From a virus: a stretch of DNA of 22,042 nucleotides. The stretch lies in IMG/VR virus record IMGVR_UViG_3300032156_002402, positions 1-22,042 of that record. The stretch is one strand, 5' to 3'. Shown one piece after another: positions 7,623 through 13,839 of the stretch. How positions within the stretch are numbered: position 1 is the stretch's first letter; each line of letters starts with the position of its first letter. A program made the position numbers and the translations under genes. The notes under the pieces were generated by a model. The model saw only the letters and a list, made by a program, of their open reading frames with translations, was not told the DNA's origin and did no database searches.

Positions 7623-9779
7623 ATGGGAGTTTATTTAAGTCCAGGTGTTTACACTATGGAAATCGATGTCAGCAATTACCCAAGTGCTGTTTCTTCAGCT
7701 ATTTGCGGAATGGTTGGCACGGCAGTAAAGGGACCGGTTAATTTACCGATCTTCATCACAAATCCACAACAATACATCGACACTTTTGGAGAGCCGACAC
7801 CTAGCTCTTATTTGGGTTACGCATCACTTGCTTTTCTAGAGAAAGGCAACCAGCTTTATGTTGCAAGAGTTGGAGCACAAGCAGGATCAGACGCTCTAGC
7901 AAAAGCATCAAAAGATATAGTTACAGGAGCTGCTTCTGGAGTTCAGGCTGCTACTATAGGACTGTATTCTCTAACAACTGATAGCTTTGACATCATAGTA
8001 AATGGTGGAGCTAAACAGACTATTTATTATACTGTCTCAGGCGGATCAGCAACTGATCTAGCTGCTATAATAAATCAACAAGCTTCTGGTTTCAATGCTT
8101 CTGATGTAGGCGGAGCTCTTAAGCTTACTTCGAATGCTCTCGGCACAACATCTACTCTAGAAGTTCTTAGAATAGATAATGTTCCGTTCTCATTCCCAGG
8201 CATAGCTGAAGCTTCAATACTAGGAACAATCACTGAAACTTATAACATCACAGCATCAAACAAATATTTAAAGATAAAGATCAATGGCGGAGTAGAAGTT
8301 ACTGTTGCTGTTAATATAGGATCTGGCTTGACTGCAGCTGCAGTAGCTAGTGACATTAACTCTGCATTAGCTCCATACGGAGCAGGTGCACAGGCAACAG
8401 CATCAGCTGTAGAGATTTATTCAACAGAATCTGGATCTGGCACATCAATAGAGATTCAGTCTGTGACAAACTCTGCATATTCAACTCTTGGTTTCTCTGT
8501 TGGATCTACTTCGGGAACATCAACAATTCCTGCAGGGACTGACAGCGTAACTAATGTAATAGATGTCAGTGCTCTCACAGAAGGAAGCTGGGGCAACGAT
8601 GTATATGTTTCTATTTCTAACAGAGCAGACGGCACATTCGATCTATCTATATATTACAACGCAATTCAAGTAGAGAGATTCGGCACATTGAAACGTGGAA
8701 CAGCAAATGTAGCTGATGATTTCTATGTTGAAAAACAAATCAACGGCATATCAAAATATATTACTGTAGCAGACTATGCTTCCGAAACAGGCAATCCTCA
8801 TGATATAGTACCGAATGCAACAGCCGGACTATTGAGTGGCGGAGCTGATGGTATTGTTGGTATTTCTGATGCAGATTATATTGGCGTTGCTTGGAACCCA
8901 TCAACTGATAAACCTACAGGATTGCAAATATTCAACAATGCAGAAGATATTAATGTTAACATACTCGCAGTTCCAGGAGTATCTTCTACATCAGTAATAG
9001 CTGCAATGCTAACAATATGTGAAGGAAGAGCTGATTGTATGGCGATTGTAGATCCTCCGTTCGGTCTAACACCTCAACAGGTTACTGACTGGCACAACGG
9101 CAAGGGATCTGGCAATACTACAGCATTCAACTCTAGTTATGGAGCACTATATTATGACTGGCTATTAATATATGATGCTTATAACAAACAAGAACTCTAC
9201 GTTCCGCCTTCAGGATATATAGCAGGCGTCTTTGCTCTAAATGATTTTGTGAGCGAACCTTGGTATGCTCCTGCTGGTCTAAACAGAGGAAGAATTCTCT
9301 CAGCAATCGGTCTGAGATATTCACCTAATCTAGGCGAAAGAAACTTACTATATGGAGATGGCAATGCAATCAATCCTATAGTTAATTTCGTTCAAGATGG
9401 CATTACTGTTTGGGGACAGAGAACACTACAACGCAAATCATCTGCTCTTGATAGAGTAAATGTACGCAGACTAATGTTATATCTCAGGAAAGTAGCTGCT
9501 AATTTCAGCAGATACTTTGTATTTGAACCTAATGATCCTGCTACTTGGAGAAGGGTAAGATACACATTTGATTCTCTATTATCAGACGTTCAGTCAAGAC
9601 GTGGTATTAGAGATTACAAGGTTATCTGTGACGAGACGATCAACACTCCAGAAAGAGTAGATAGGAACGAACTTTGGGTGAGGATACTTGTAAGACCCAC
9701 AAAGGCTGCAGAATTCATAGTTGTTGAATTCGTAATCATGCCTCAGGGTGCTTCACTTGAAACAGAATCAATAGTCTAG
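7623..9779 (+). CDS. Contractile tail sheath protein
   Basis: This 718-aa protein forms the contractile outer sheath of the tail. The N-terminus (MGVYLSPGVYTMEIDVSNYP, then VGTAVKGPVNLPIFITNPQQYIDTFG and a Y-x-G-Y-A-S-L-AFLEKG-x-x-LYVARVG stretch) is diagnostic of phage tail sheaths. The C-terminal part (about 560-718) has the conserved domain: VWGQRTLQ, VRRLMLYLRK, YFVFEPNDPATWRRVR, SRRGIRDYKVICD, NTPERVDRNEL and FIVVEFVI. The middle, residues about 100-330, is a Ser/Thr/Gly/Ala-rich insertion likely exposed on the surface; length is similar to other large-phage sheaths. GGAGG sits nine bases before the ATG. A terminator follows directly. The tail tube gene, normally next, is almost 10 kb away. 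Confidence 0.96.
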   Translation: MGVYLSPGVYTMEIDVSNYPSAVSSAICGMVGTAVKGPVNLPIFITNPQQYIDTFGEPTPSSYLGYASLAFLEKGNQLYVARVGAQAGSDALAKASKDIVTGAASGVQAATIGLYSLTTDSFDIIVNGGAKQTIYYTVSGGSATDLAAIINQQASGFNASDVGGALKLTSNALGTTSTLEVLRIDNVPFSFPGIAEASILGTITETYNITASNKYLKIKINGGVEVTVAVNIGSGLTAAAVASDINSALAPYGAGAQATASAVEIYSTESGSGTSIEIQSVTNSAYSTLGFSVGSTSGTSTIPAGTDSVTNVIDVSALTEGSWGNDVYVSISNRADGTFDLSIYYNAIQVERFGTLKRGTANVADDFYVEKQINGISKYITVADYASETGNPHDIVPNATAGLLSGGADGIVGISDADYIGVAWNPSTDKPTGLQIFNNAEDINVNILAVPGVSSTSVIAAMLTICEGRADCMAIVDPPFGLTPQQVTDWHNGKGSGNTTAFNSSYGALYYDWLLIYDAYNKQELYVPPSGYIAGVFALNDFVSEPWYAPAGLNRGRILSAIGLRYSPNLGERNLLYGDGNAINPIVNFVQDGITVWGQRTLQRKSSALDRVNVRRLMLYLRKVAANFSRYFVFEPNDPATWRRVRYTFDSLLSDVQSRRGIRDYKVICDETINTPERVDRNELWVRILVRPTKAAEFIVVEFVIMPQGASLETESIV

Positions 9780-9791
9780 ACAAACGACATT

Positions 9792-9823
9792 AAAGGGGCC
9801 ATCTAAAAAGTGGCCCCTTTTTT
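9792..9823 (+). terminator. Rho-independent terminator after the tail sheath gene
   Basis: AAAGGGGCCA pairs perfectly with TGGCCCCTTT across a nine-base loop and runs into six Ts. It ends the left structural block. The stem reads the same in reverse, so it may also stop - strand transcription leaving the DUF3307-type gene, although the T tract there is poor. Confidence 0.93.
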
Positions 9824-10172
9824 ATGCGAAATGCCAGTATAGAAGTTTACAGACTATATGTATAGCTTGATCTGAGTGAGGGTTTAGAATACCTTTATCA
9901 CTGCACTTTGTATAATCTGTTATCCAGTGAACTACAGTTTCCCATACACCGAACCCGATATTGCCCGTAATAAGAAACACCAAGCCGCCATTTATCAACG
10001 AGTGTGCTGTTAGCCAATAAGGCCAGCACGGCACAAACTTTTGTCCCTTAGGGATGTATTCAGGTTTGAAATGTCTGTTCTTGCCTTTAGCCATAGCTTC
10101 TGGTTGCCACGCCATATCAGCTAAAGCATGTCCCACTAGCAACATGAAGAGAAGTTCAAATCTCGGTATCAT
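9822..10172 (-). CDS. DUF3307-type small membrane protein
   Basis: This 116-aa product starts MIPRFELLFMLLVGHALADMAWQ. The frame continues upstream to 10214, but the start at 10172 is preferred because it overlaps the previous gene by only 17 bases. The N-terminal hydrophobic helix with G-H-x-x-x-D followed by W-Q, a later hydrophobic segment (SLINGGLVFLITGNIGFGVWETVVHWITDY) and a C-terminal D-Q-x-x-H motif (SDQAIHIVCKLLYW) match the pattern of DUF3307 proteins found in phages and bacteria. Three or four membrane segments are likely and the function is unknown. A clear ribosome site is lacking, so translation probably depends on coupling to the upstream gene. Confidence 0.72.
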   Translation of the reverse strand: MIPRFELLFMLLVGHALADMAWQPEAMAKGKNRHFKPEYIPKGQKFVPCWPYWLTAHSLINGGLVFLITGNIGFGVWETVVHWITDYTKCSDKGILNPHSDQAIHIVCKLLYWHFA

Positions 10173-10365
10173 TAGCACATTCGCTATTGGGAAGAACGTC
10201 GGTATTTGGAACATCTTTATCCTCTTTCTGCACTACTTCTGCTTTGGGAAGAGCACGATGAGCTCTAATAGCATTAATACGTTTAGCAACTGTATTATAT
10301 AGCTTTATTAGCTCATTCTCATCTGTTTCTGAGTTTACTTTGAAATATGTATCTATAGGTATCAT
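10156..10365 (-). CDS. Small hypothetical protein upstream of DUF3307-type gene
   Basis: This 69-aa protein is not recognised: a charged helical N-terminal half (MIPIDTYFKVNSETDENELIKLYNTVAKRINAIRAHRAL) and an acidic tail. Its stop overlaps the start of the DUF3307-type gene, suggesting coupling. No good Shine-Dalgarno sequence precedes the ATG, so the start is uncertain. No membrane segment is visible. Confidence 0.5.
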   Translation of the reverse strand: MIPIDTYFKVNSETDENELIKLYNTVAKRINAIRAHRALPKAEVVQKEDKDVPNTDVLPNSECANDTEI

Positions 10366-10478
10366 AATTTTAGGCGGGGGCTGCTTTATCGTGCGTCAAT
10401 TAATATTCGCATTTTTCTGCTACCACCGACTTGGCCTTGTCAGCAATAGTCATATCACGAACCCCCATGTAATAGGAA

Positions 10479-10654
10479 GGGAGTAATAAGCTGAATCTAA
10501 ATACCGAGTGCTAACCAGTCAATTAGTTTGCCCGCCAGAGTGTAAGGGCGTTATTTAAAGCGTTTCGTGGTGCACCACTTTTTCGAGTAACGCTTGTCTG
10601 CAGCTTCCTAACCTCTATTACACTCCCATTAGCACCGGCTAGAATATTACTCCC
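10479..10654 (-). ncRNA. 176-nt nested long-hairpin RNA element (strand inferred)
   Basis: The gap 10366-10653 carries no convincing gene, but 10479-10654 folds on itself by successive perfect pairings: GGGAGTAATA (10479) with TATTACTCCC (10645); CCG-A-GTGCTAA (10504) with TTAGCACCGG (10629); GAGTGTAA (10538) with TTACACTC (10618); AAGCGTT (10558) with AACGCTT (10589); and an apical palindrome GTGGTGCACCAC at 10567. GCGTTA and TAACGC offer a competing pairing. The result is a rod with internal loops. It begins exactly at the TROVE stop codon. The strand cannot be told from pairing; minus is inferred from neighbours. It may be a partner RNA of the TROVE protein, a 6S-like rod or a processed 3' end. 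The rest of the gap (10366-10478) shows a GGGGG/CCCCC pairing and little else. Confidence 0.6.
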
Positions 10655-12132
10655 TAAAGCTGTACTTTCTCTATTTCAGCTATTAAAGCATTCTTGTCGG
10701 TTTCAAGGATCTTCATCACATCAAAGATCTTTTCAGACCAACCGGCAATAGCAAATACGTTCTTTTCAGGAAACATAATTGTTCCGTAGTCATTCAGGTT
10801 GAATGAATATACATAAGGATCTGCTTTGTAGTTTGTCTTGTATTTAGCAAATGTTTTTGTAGGTGCTCCTGGGTGCATCCAGGTAGAATCAGTCATCCAG
10901 CCCTGCATATCAGAAAGAATGATTATCCTGTCGTAATTTTTTTTGATAGTTTCGAATATAGAGTGGAAGTTAGTTCCGCCACCACACTCCTGTGACTTTT
11001 CAGCAACTTTATCTGCAAGTGTAATGACACTATCGGAAGTATCGATTGTGAAATACTTTGCTTCATCAGCAAAAGCTATGAAGTCTGCATCTTCGTTAAC
11101 TTTCAACAATACAGCTGAGAAAAGCGATCCGATGTCACGAGGTTTCCCATCCATAGAGCCAGAGCCGTCAAGAACTATAAGAGTCTTTCCTGTAAACTTA
11201 GGAACGTTCTTTAAAGCTATATCAGCTGCTTTGTTTATAGCTCTAAGTACTTTCTTTGCGCCATCAACACCAATATTCTCTATTTCTTTATAAGCAACAT
11301 GGTATCTAAAGGGAAGTACAAGGCTATTCTTTATAAGCTTCTCATCTGTAAGCATTTCACAAGCTTGATCAACTATGTTAGGAGATTGCTCTAATATATT
11401 TCTTAGATTCCTTAATAGAGCAAAATATCCTATCTTCTTTTCGGTAATTAGTTTTGTCCAAACATCTGACTTCAGCTGAACTTTTTCTTCTTCAGTTTTT
11501 GCTTTCTGGCCTGCCTGAGTAAGCTCAGTTTCCCATGTGTCTTTAGACTTTAATTTCTTATTGACAAGATCTCCTATAGCAAACCCATTCTTTTCAGTTG
11601 GCTTTGGGTGGATCAGATTAACTAGGTCTACTAAAGACACTTCTTTGCCTTCTCCACGGTATTTTGCCAGTTCATAGCTATTGAACTTGCCGAATGCTCT
11701 GCCCAGGCCCTTCTTTAAGGAGTTAGGCAAAGGTTTCTTGTAGTTCTTTAAGTAATATGACACGATCTCTGTCATATCGTCAGGTCTGTATACAACATCA
11801 CAGAAGAATTTCTTAGTCCACTCTTCTCCCTTTACAAGACGTGCAAGTTCTGCAGCTGTAAAGTGAGTTACAGATCTCATTCCGAATTTAGTGCGAGCAT
11901 AGATGGCAGCTTTTGCGAGGAACTTTTTATCAGAGATGTCTGTCATAAGCGTCAACAAGCGTCTCATAGTCTCATTTGAAGATTCATAGAACTTATCATT
12001 CAAAAACGACGTAAGAAGAGTGCTTACAAATTCTAACTTAGCAGATTCTTTGTATGCTACTCCGCCTTCTGCATTGACAGTCTCTGTAGATTTTGTTGCT
12101 GAAGATGTTCCCTTTGGATTGAACTTTGCCAT
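10654..12132 (-). CDS. TROVE-domain Ro60-like RNA-binding protein (Rsr-type)
   Basis: This 492-aa protein matches the Ro60/Rsr family in length and architecture: an N-terminal ring of helical HEAT-like repeats (about 25-310; e.g. KFLAKAAIYARTKFGMRSVTHFTA and LLRNLRNILEQSP) and a C-terminal von Willebrand factor A domain (about 314-492). The metal site is intact: DGSGS at 322-326, the threonine of GGGTN at 387 and the aspartate of ILSDMQ at 408. Known Ro60 proteins bind misfolded RNAs through the ring and Y RNAs on its outer surface, and in bacteria join exonucleases in RNA decay and rRNA maturation. AAGGAGG lies six bases before the ATG. RNA-like elements flank both ends of the gene and the tRNA array lies upstream on the same strand. 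A role in surveillance or processing of phage RNAs is inferred. Confidence 0.95.
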   Translation of the reverse strand: MAKFNPKGTSSATKSTETVNAEGGVAYKESAKLEFVSTLLTSFLNDKFYESSNETMRRLLTLMTDISDKKFLAKAAIYARTKFGMRSVTHFTAAELARLVKGEEWTKKFFCDVVYRPDDMTEIVSYYLKNYKKPLPNSLKKGLGRAFGKFNSYELAKYRGEGKEVSLVDLVNLIHPKPTEKNGFAIGDLVNKKLKSKDTWETELTQAGQKAKTEEEKVQLKSDVWTKLITEKKIGYFALLRNLRNILEQSPNIVDQACEMLTDEKLIKNSLVLPFRYHVAYKEIENIGVDGAKKVLRAINKAADIALKNVPKFTGKTLIVLDGSGSMDGKPRDIGSLFSAVLLKVNEDADFIAFADEAKYFTIDTSDSVITLADKVAEKSQECGGGTNFHSIFETIKKNYDRIIILSDMQGWMTDSTWMHPGAPTKTFAKYKTNYKADPYVYSFNLNDYGTIMFPEKNVFAIAGWSEKIFDVMKILETDKNALIAEIEKVQL

Positions 12133-12154
12133 CGTATCCTCCTTGTGGTTAAGA

Positions 12155-12213
12155 TGGGAGAAAATTGATCAGAGTGTTTTCTTAGCATGAAGTAACTCTA
12201 ATCTCACTACCCA
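12155..12213 (-). ncRNA. Structured RNA unit A (candidate Y-RNA-like, in TROVE leader)
   Basis: This is the first of four tandem units sharing one plan. On the + strand, TGGG (12155) pairs with CCCA (12210); GAT-C-AGAGT (12167) pairs with ACTCT-A-ATC (12195); GAAGTA precedes the 3' arm and TCACT follows it, facing a GAGAAAA internal-loop side. It sits just upstream of the TROVE ribosome site, so it could be an autoregulatory leader. Strand is assigned from unit C. Confidence 0.5.
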
Positions 12214-12225
12214 ATTTAATAAAAC

Positions 12226-12284
12226 GTGAAGAAAATTGATTTGAGTGTTTTCGTCCATTGAAGTAACTCAAATCTCACTATCAC
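12226..12284 (-). ncRNA. Structured RNA unit B (candidate Y-RNA-like)
   Basis: GATTTGAGT (12238) and ACTCAAATC (12266) form a perfect 9-bp stem, closed outside by GTGA/TCAC (12226 and 12281). The flanking conserved bases GAAAATT, GAAGTA and TCACT match unit A, while the stem bases differ in compensating pairs. The apical loop is about 19 nt, so this is a minimal member of the family. Confidence 0.5.
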
Positions 12285-12295
12285 AATAAATAAAT

Positions 12296-12464
12296 GGAGA
12301 GAAAAGTGTTAAGGGGGTGTATATTTCTTTAAGTTAAGTCGAATATACAAACTGACTCTTGAATCTAGCTATATTCTGCTAGATCGGGATATGGTCTTTC
12401 GACCGTACCATCAATAGCACCTTACGGTGCTGCTTGTATGAAGTATCCCTTAACTCACTGCTCC
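12296..12464 (-). ncRNA. Structured RNA unit C with four inserted hairpins (candidate Y-RNA-like)
   Basis: The shared outer plan is present: GGAG/CTCC (12296 and 12461) and GTTAAGGG/CCCTTAAC (12308 and 12447), with GAAGTA before the 3' arm and TCACT after it. The apical loop is replaced by a 120-nt insert with four hairpins: TGTATATT/AATATACA, ATCTAGC/GCTAGAT, GGTC/GACC and AGCACC/GGTGCT. Read on the minus strand the last two have GAAA and GTAA loops, classic GNRA tetraloops, which is the best evidence that the family is transcribed on the minus strand. Bacterial Y RNAs likewise combine a Ro-binding stem with a distal folded module, but I could not identify a canonical Ro-binding sequence. 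Confidence 0.6.
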
Positions 12465-12479
12465 AATTTTTCAAAGAGT

Positions 12480-12561
12480 GGGAGAAAGATTGCCAGGGTA
12501 ATTTAGGTCGGCTTGAGGGCCGATCTTTTCTTATGTAGAAGTAACCCTAACATCACTGCCC
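12480..12561 (-). ncRNA. Structured RNA unit D (candidate Y-RNA-like)
   Basis: GGG/CCC (12480 and 12559) closes the unit, AGGGT/ACCCT (12495 and 12544) forms the inner stem, and GAAGTA plus ATCACT are conserved. The apical part holds a 7-bp hairpin, GGTCGGC/GCCGATC. It is the first unit transcribed from the promoter at 12691-12719. Between this unit and tRNA-His (12562-12615) a 7-bp AT-rich hairpin followed by nine Ts reads on the + strand. Confidence 0.5.
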
Positions 12562-12615
12562 TATAGATGATATATAGTGATTCATCTAATTTTTTTTTCG
12601 ATTCTGTAAAATAAT

Positions 12616-12690
12616 TGGGTTGACTGACGGGATTCGAACCCGTTTCCCGTGGGCCACAGCCACGTGTCTTGCCATCCGACCCCAGCCAAC
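12616..12690 (-). tRNA. tRNA-His (GUG)
   Basis: The anticodon loop CTGTGGC gives GTG. The gene encodes CCA, discriminator C73 and a G at position -1 that pairs with it, both hallmarks of tRNA-His. T-loop TTCGAAT and D-loop GG are standard. Its 5' end directly abuts the -10 box of the promoter at 12691-12719, so that promoter cannot produce this tRNA whole; the tRNA must come from upstream transcription. Confidence 0.95.
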
Positions 12691-12719
12691 ATAATACCAC
12701 GGATCGTGCTATTTGTAAA
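12691..12719 (-). promoter_or_regulatory. Sigma70-like promoter overlapping the tRNA-His 5' end
   Basis: On the minus strand: TTTACA, 17 bases, TATTAT, with TGG just before the -10 box (extended -10). It matches three other promoters here. The expected start lies about seven bases inside tRNA-His, so it probably serves units D to A and the TROVE gene. Confidence 0.7.
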
Positions 12720-12725
12720 CTAAAA

Positions 12726-12802
12726 TGGTAGCCGAGGAAGGAGTCGAACCTTCAAAAATCTGTTTCTAAGACAGATATCTATGCCAATTCGATTACCCGG
12801 CC
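12726..12802 (-). tRNA. tRNA-Leu (UAG) without long variable arm
   Basis: Anticodon loop CTTAGAA gives TAG, reading CUA. CCA is encoded and the discriminator is A as expected for leucine. The variable region is only five Ts, whereas leucine tRNAs are class II with a long arm. The D-arm is ATC/GAT with GG, and the T-loop is TTCGACT. The anticodon stem TCTGT/ACAGA is perfect. Confidence 0.88.
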
Positions 12803-12803
12803 G

Positions 12804-12877
12804 TAGCGGTGAAGGGATTCGGACCCGTACTTTGCGGCTTTTAAGACCGCTGCCTCTGCCAGTTGGGCTACACCGCC
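12804..12877 (-). tRNA. tRNA-Leu (UAA), no encoded CCA, short variable region
   Basis: Loop CTTAAAA gives TAA. It is the only tRNA here whose 3' end is not CCA in the DNA (CGG follows the discriminator A). The variable region AAAGT is five nt, again class I for a leucine tRNA. T-loop TCCGAAT has C55 with G18G19 in the D-loop. One T-stem mismatch is present. One base separates it from the next tRNA. Confidence 0.85.
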
Positions 12878-12882
12878 AAAAA

Positions 12883-12960
12883 TGGTGCGTGAAGTAGGAT
12901 TCGGACCTACAAAACAGAAGGTTTGAGCTTCTGATGTCTGCCAATTGCAATCATTCACGC
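12883..12960 (-). tRNA. tRNA-Leu (CAA), short variable region
   Basis: Loop CTCAAAC gives CAA, reading UUG. CCA is encoded; discriminator A. Variable region GTTTT, five nt. T-loop TCCGAAT (C55) with D-loop TTGGCA. The 5' end directly follows the CCA of the upstream tRNA-Arg with no spacer. Confidence 0.88.
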
Positions 12961-13038
12961 TGGCACCCCTGATAGGATTTGAACCTATGACTCCAAGTTT
13001 AGAAAACTTGTACTCTAGTCCAGCTGAGTTACAGGGGC
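12961..13038 (-). tRNA. tRNA-Arg (UCU)
   Basis: Loop TTTCTAA gives TCT, reading AGA, a common arginine codon in AT-rich genes. Encoded CCA, discriminator G, T-loop TTCAAAT, D-loop CTGGA. Acceptor GCCCCTG pairs with CAGGGGT (one G-U). Its CCA abuts the following tRNA-Leu. Confidence 0.94.
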
Positions 13039-13045
13039 AAACAAA

Positions 13046-13121
13046 TGGTCTGCCTAACAGGATTTGAACCTGTGTCCTACAGTTTAGGAAACTGTCATGC
13101 GTCCAATTACACCATAGGCAG
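13046..13121 (-). tRNA. tRNA-Arg (CCU)
   Basis: Loop TTCCTAA gives CCT, reading AGG. Encoded CCA, discriminator A, T-loop TTCAAAT, D-loop TTGGA. The 5' end follows the tRNA-Met CCA with no spacer. Confidence 0.94.
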
Positions 13122-13198
13122 TGGTGCAGACAGCAGGGCTCGAACCTGCGACCTGCCCATTATGAGTGGGCTGCTCTTCGCTACTGAGCTATGTCTGC
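13122..13198 (-). tRNA. tRNA-Met (CAU), elongator-type or Ile2
   Basis: Loop CTCATAA gives CAT. A G1-C72 acceptor pair and an anticodon stem without the GGG/CCC run argue against an initiator. With C34 modified to lysidine it would read AUA as tRNA-Ile2, which the DNA cannot decide. T-loop TTCGAGC keeps U55 but the D-loop reads AGTAGCG, giving an A18-U55 combination. Confidence 0.9.
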
Positions 13199-13203
13199 AA
13201 AAA

Positions 13204-13279
13204 TGGACTCTCCGGAGAGATTCGGACTCTCAATCTACTGGTCCGTAGCCAGTCGTTGATCCAGTTCAACTACGGAGAG
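13204..13279 (-). tRNA. tRNA-Arg (ACG)
   Basis: Loop CTACGGA gives ACG, which needs A34-to-inosine editing by a TadA-type enzyme, not seen in this window. Encoded CCA; discriminator T is unusual for arginine. T-loop TCCGAAT (C55), D-loop AACTGGAT. The upstream tRNA-Ile CCA abuts its 5' end. Confidence 0.9.
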
Positions 13280-13354
13280 TGGTCCACGAGGCTGGAATCG
13301 GACCAACTTATGCCGCCTTATCAAGACGGTGCTCACCCGGAGAGCTTCTCGTGG
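13280..13354 (-). tRNA. tRNA-Ile (GAU)
   Basis: Loop TTGATAA gives GAT. Encoded CCA, discriminator A, T-loop TCCGATT (C55) with G18G19. The anticodon stem CCGTC/GGCGG has one U-G pair. Its 5' end touches the stop codon of the 49-aa gene upstream. Confidence 0.92.
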
Positions 13355-13504
13355 TTATGCCTTTTCAATCTGATCTTTATTATACTTCTCGACCAGTTCT
13401 AAAATGTTTTTCACAAATTCAATATCTTCTACTTTTGGATCTTGTATAGTAGTTGCAATATATTCATGAATACCATTGCTTCTTTTTTCAATTACAACTC
13501 TCAT
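13355..13504 (-). CDS. 49-aa protein gene inside the tRNA array
   Basis: A 49-residue frame (MRVVIEKRSNGIHEYIATT...NKDQIEKA) fills the gap between tRNA-Ile and tRNA-Val. AAGGAG lies five bases before the ATG, and the TAA stop is the base next to the tRNA-Ile 5' end. The product looks like a short beta-hairpin followed by one long amphipathic helix (VEDIEFVKNILELVEKYNKDQIEKA). No family is recognised. The leader AAGGAGTAGTTATG recurs before the 43-aa gene at the head of the array, so both are probably translated from the tRNA transcript. RNase P cutting at tRNA-Ile would leave the message ending at its stop codon. Confidence 0.78.
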   Translation of the reverse strand: MRVVIEKRSNGIHEYIATTIQDPKVEDIEFVKNILELVEKYNKDQIEKA

Positions 13505-13524
13505 AACTACTCCTTTTTATAAAA

Positions 13525-13598
13525 TGGTAGGCGATAAAAGAATTGCACTCTTATCTTCTGGGTGTAGACCAGATGTCCTTCTGTTGGACGAATCGCCC
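13525..13598 (-). tRNA. tRNA-Val (UAC)
   Basis: Loop TCTACAC gives TAC. Encoded CCA, discriminator A. T-loop TGCAATT has G55, and the 7-nt D-loop AACAGAA has A18G19 instead of G18G19. T-stem AAGAG/CTTTT has one G-U. It abuts the CCA of tRNA-Asn. Confidence 0.9.
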
Positions 13599-13682
13599 TG
13601 GCTCCGAGGGCAGGAGTCGAACCTACATGCCTTACGGCGGCTGGTTAACAGCCAGCTGGGTTACCAATTACCCAACCTCGGA
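13599..13682 (-). tRNA. tRNA-Asn (GUU) with long variable arm
   Basis: Loop CTGTTAA gives GTT; discriminator G fits asparagine; CCA is encoded. Between the anticodon and T stems lie 13 nt able to form GCC-GTAA-GGC, a class II-like arm not expected in asparagine tRNA. T-loop TTCGACT, D-arm GGG/CCC with TTGGTA. All other arms pair perfectly or with single wobbles. Confidence 0.88.
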
Positions 13683-13683
13683 A

Positions 13684-13758
13684 TGGTGCCGGAAGAGGGT
13701 GTCGAGCCTCATCTTTGGCTCTTCAGACCAACGCTCTTACCAGTTGAGCTATCCCGGC
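13684..13758 (-). tRNA. tRNA-Phe (GAA) with irregular T-arm
   Basis: Loop CTGAAGA gives GAA. Encoded CCA, discriminator A. Acceptor and anticodon arms are good, D-loop ACTGGTA standard. The T-arm fits best as a 4-bp GAGG/CCTC stem with an 8-nt loop CTCGACAC, one base longer than normal and with C at position 54. Confidence 0.85.
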
Positions 13759-13765
13759 ATCTAAA

Positions 13766-13839
13766 TGGAGCAGGTGGAGAGAATCGGACTCTCATATTGA
13801 GGTTGGAAACCTCACATTCTGCCATTGAATTACACCTGC
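13766..13839 (-). tRNA. tRNA-Gly (UCC)
   Basis: Loop TTTCCAA gives TCC. Discriminator T is correct for bacterial glycine tRNA; CCA encoded. T-loop TCCGATT (C55), D-loop AATGGCA. The upstream tRNA-Thr CCA abuts its 5' end. Confidence 0.92.

Noticed and set aside
10400-10453. A 17-codon minus-strand frame (MTIADKAKSVVAEKCEY) in the gap after the TROVE gene
   Set aside because: It is too short and without a convincing ribosome site to call from one sequence; it may be real but cannot be supported.
10443-10530. Promoter-like TTGACT-N17-TAGATT on the minus strand inside the long hairpin element
   Set aside because: The -10 box matches only four of six, it lacks the extended -10 shared by the other promoters and lies within paired sequence.
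12155-12213. Short stretch on the minus strand resembling part of human Y1 RNA (GTAGTGAG)
   Set aside because: The match is too short and lies outside the known Ro-binding stem; it is not evidence of homology.
12155-12561. The repeats as a CRISPR array
   Set aside because: The units differ in sequence and length, share paired arms rather than identical repeats, and there are no spacers or cas genes.
12155-12600. Reading the four RNA units on the + strand, ended by the hairpin and T9 run at 12564-12598
   Set aside because: The tetraloops in unit C are GNRA only on the minus strand, a minus-strand promoter lies directly upstream and all neighbours are on the minus strand. The + terminator is AT-rich and weak, but strand remains to be proven.
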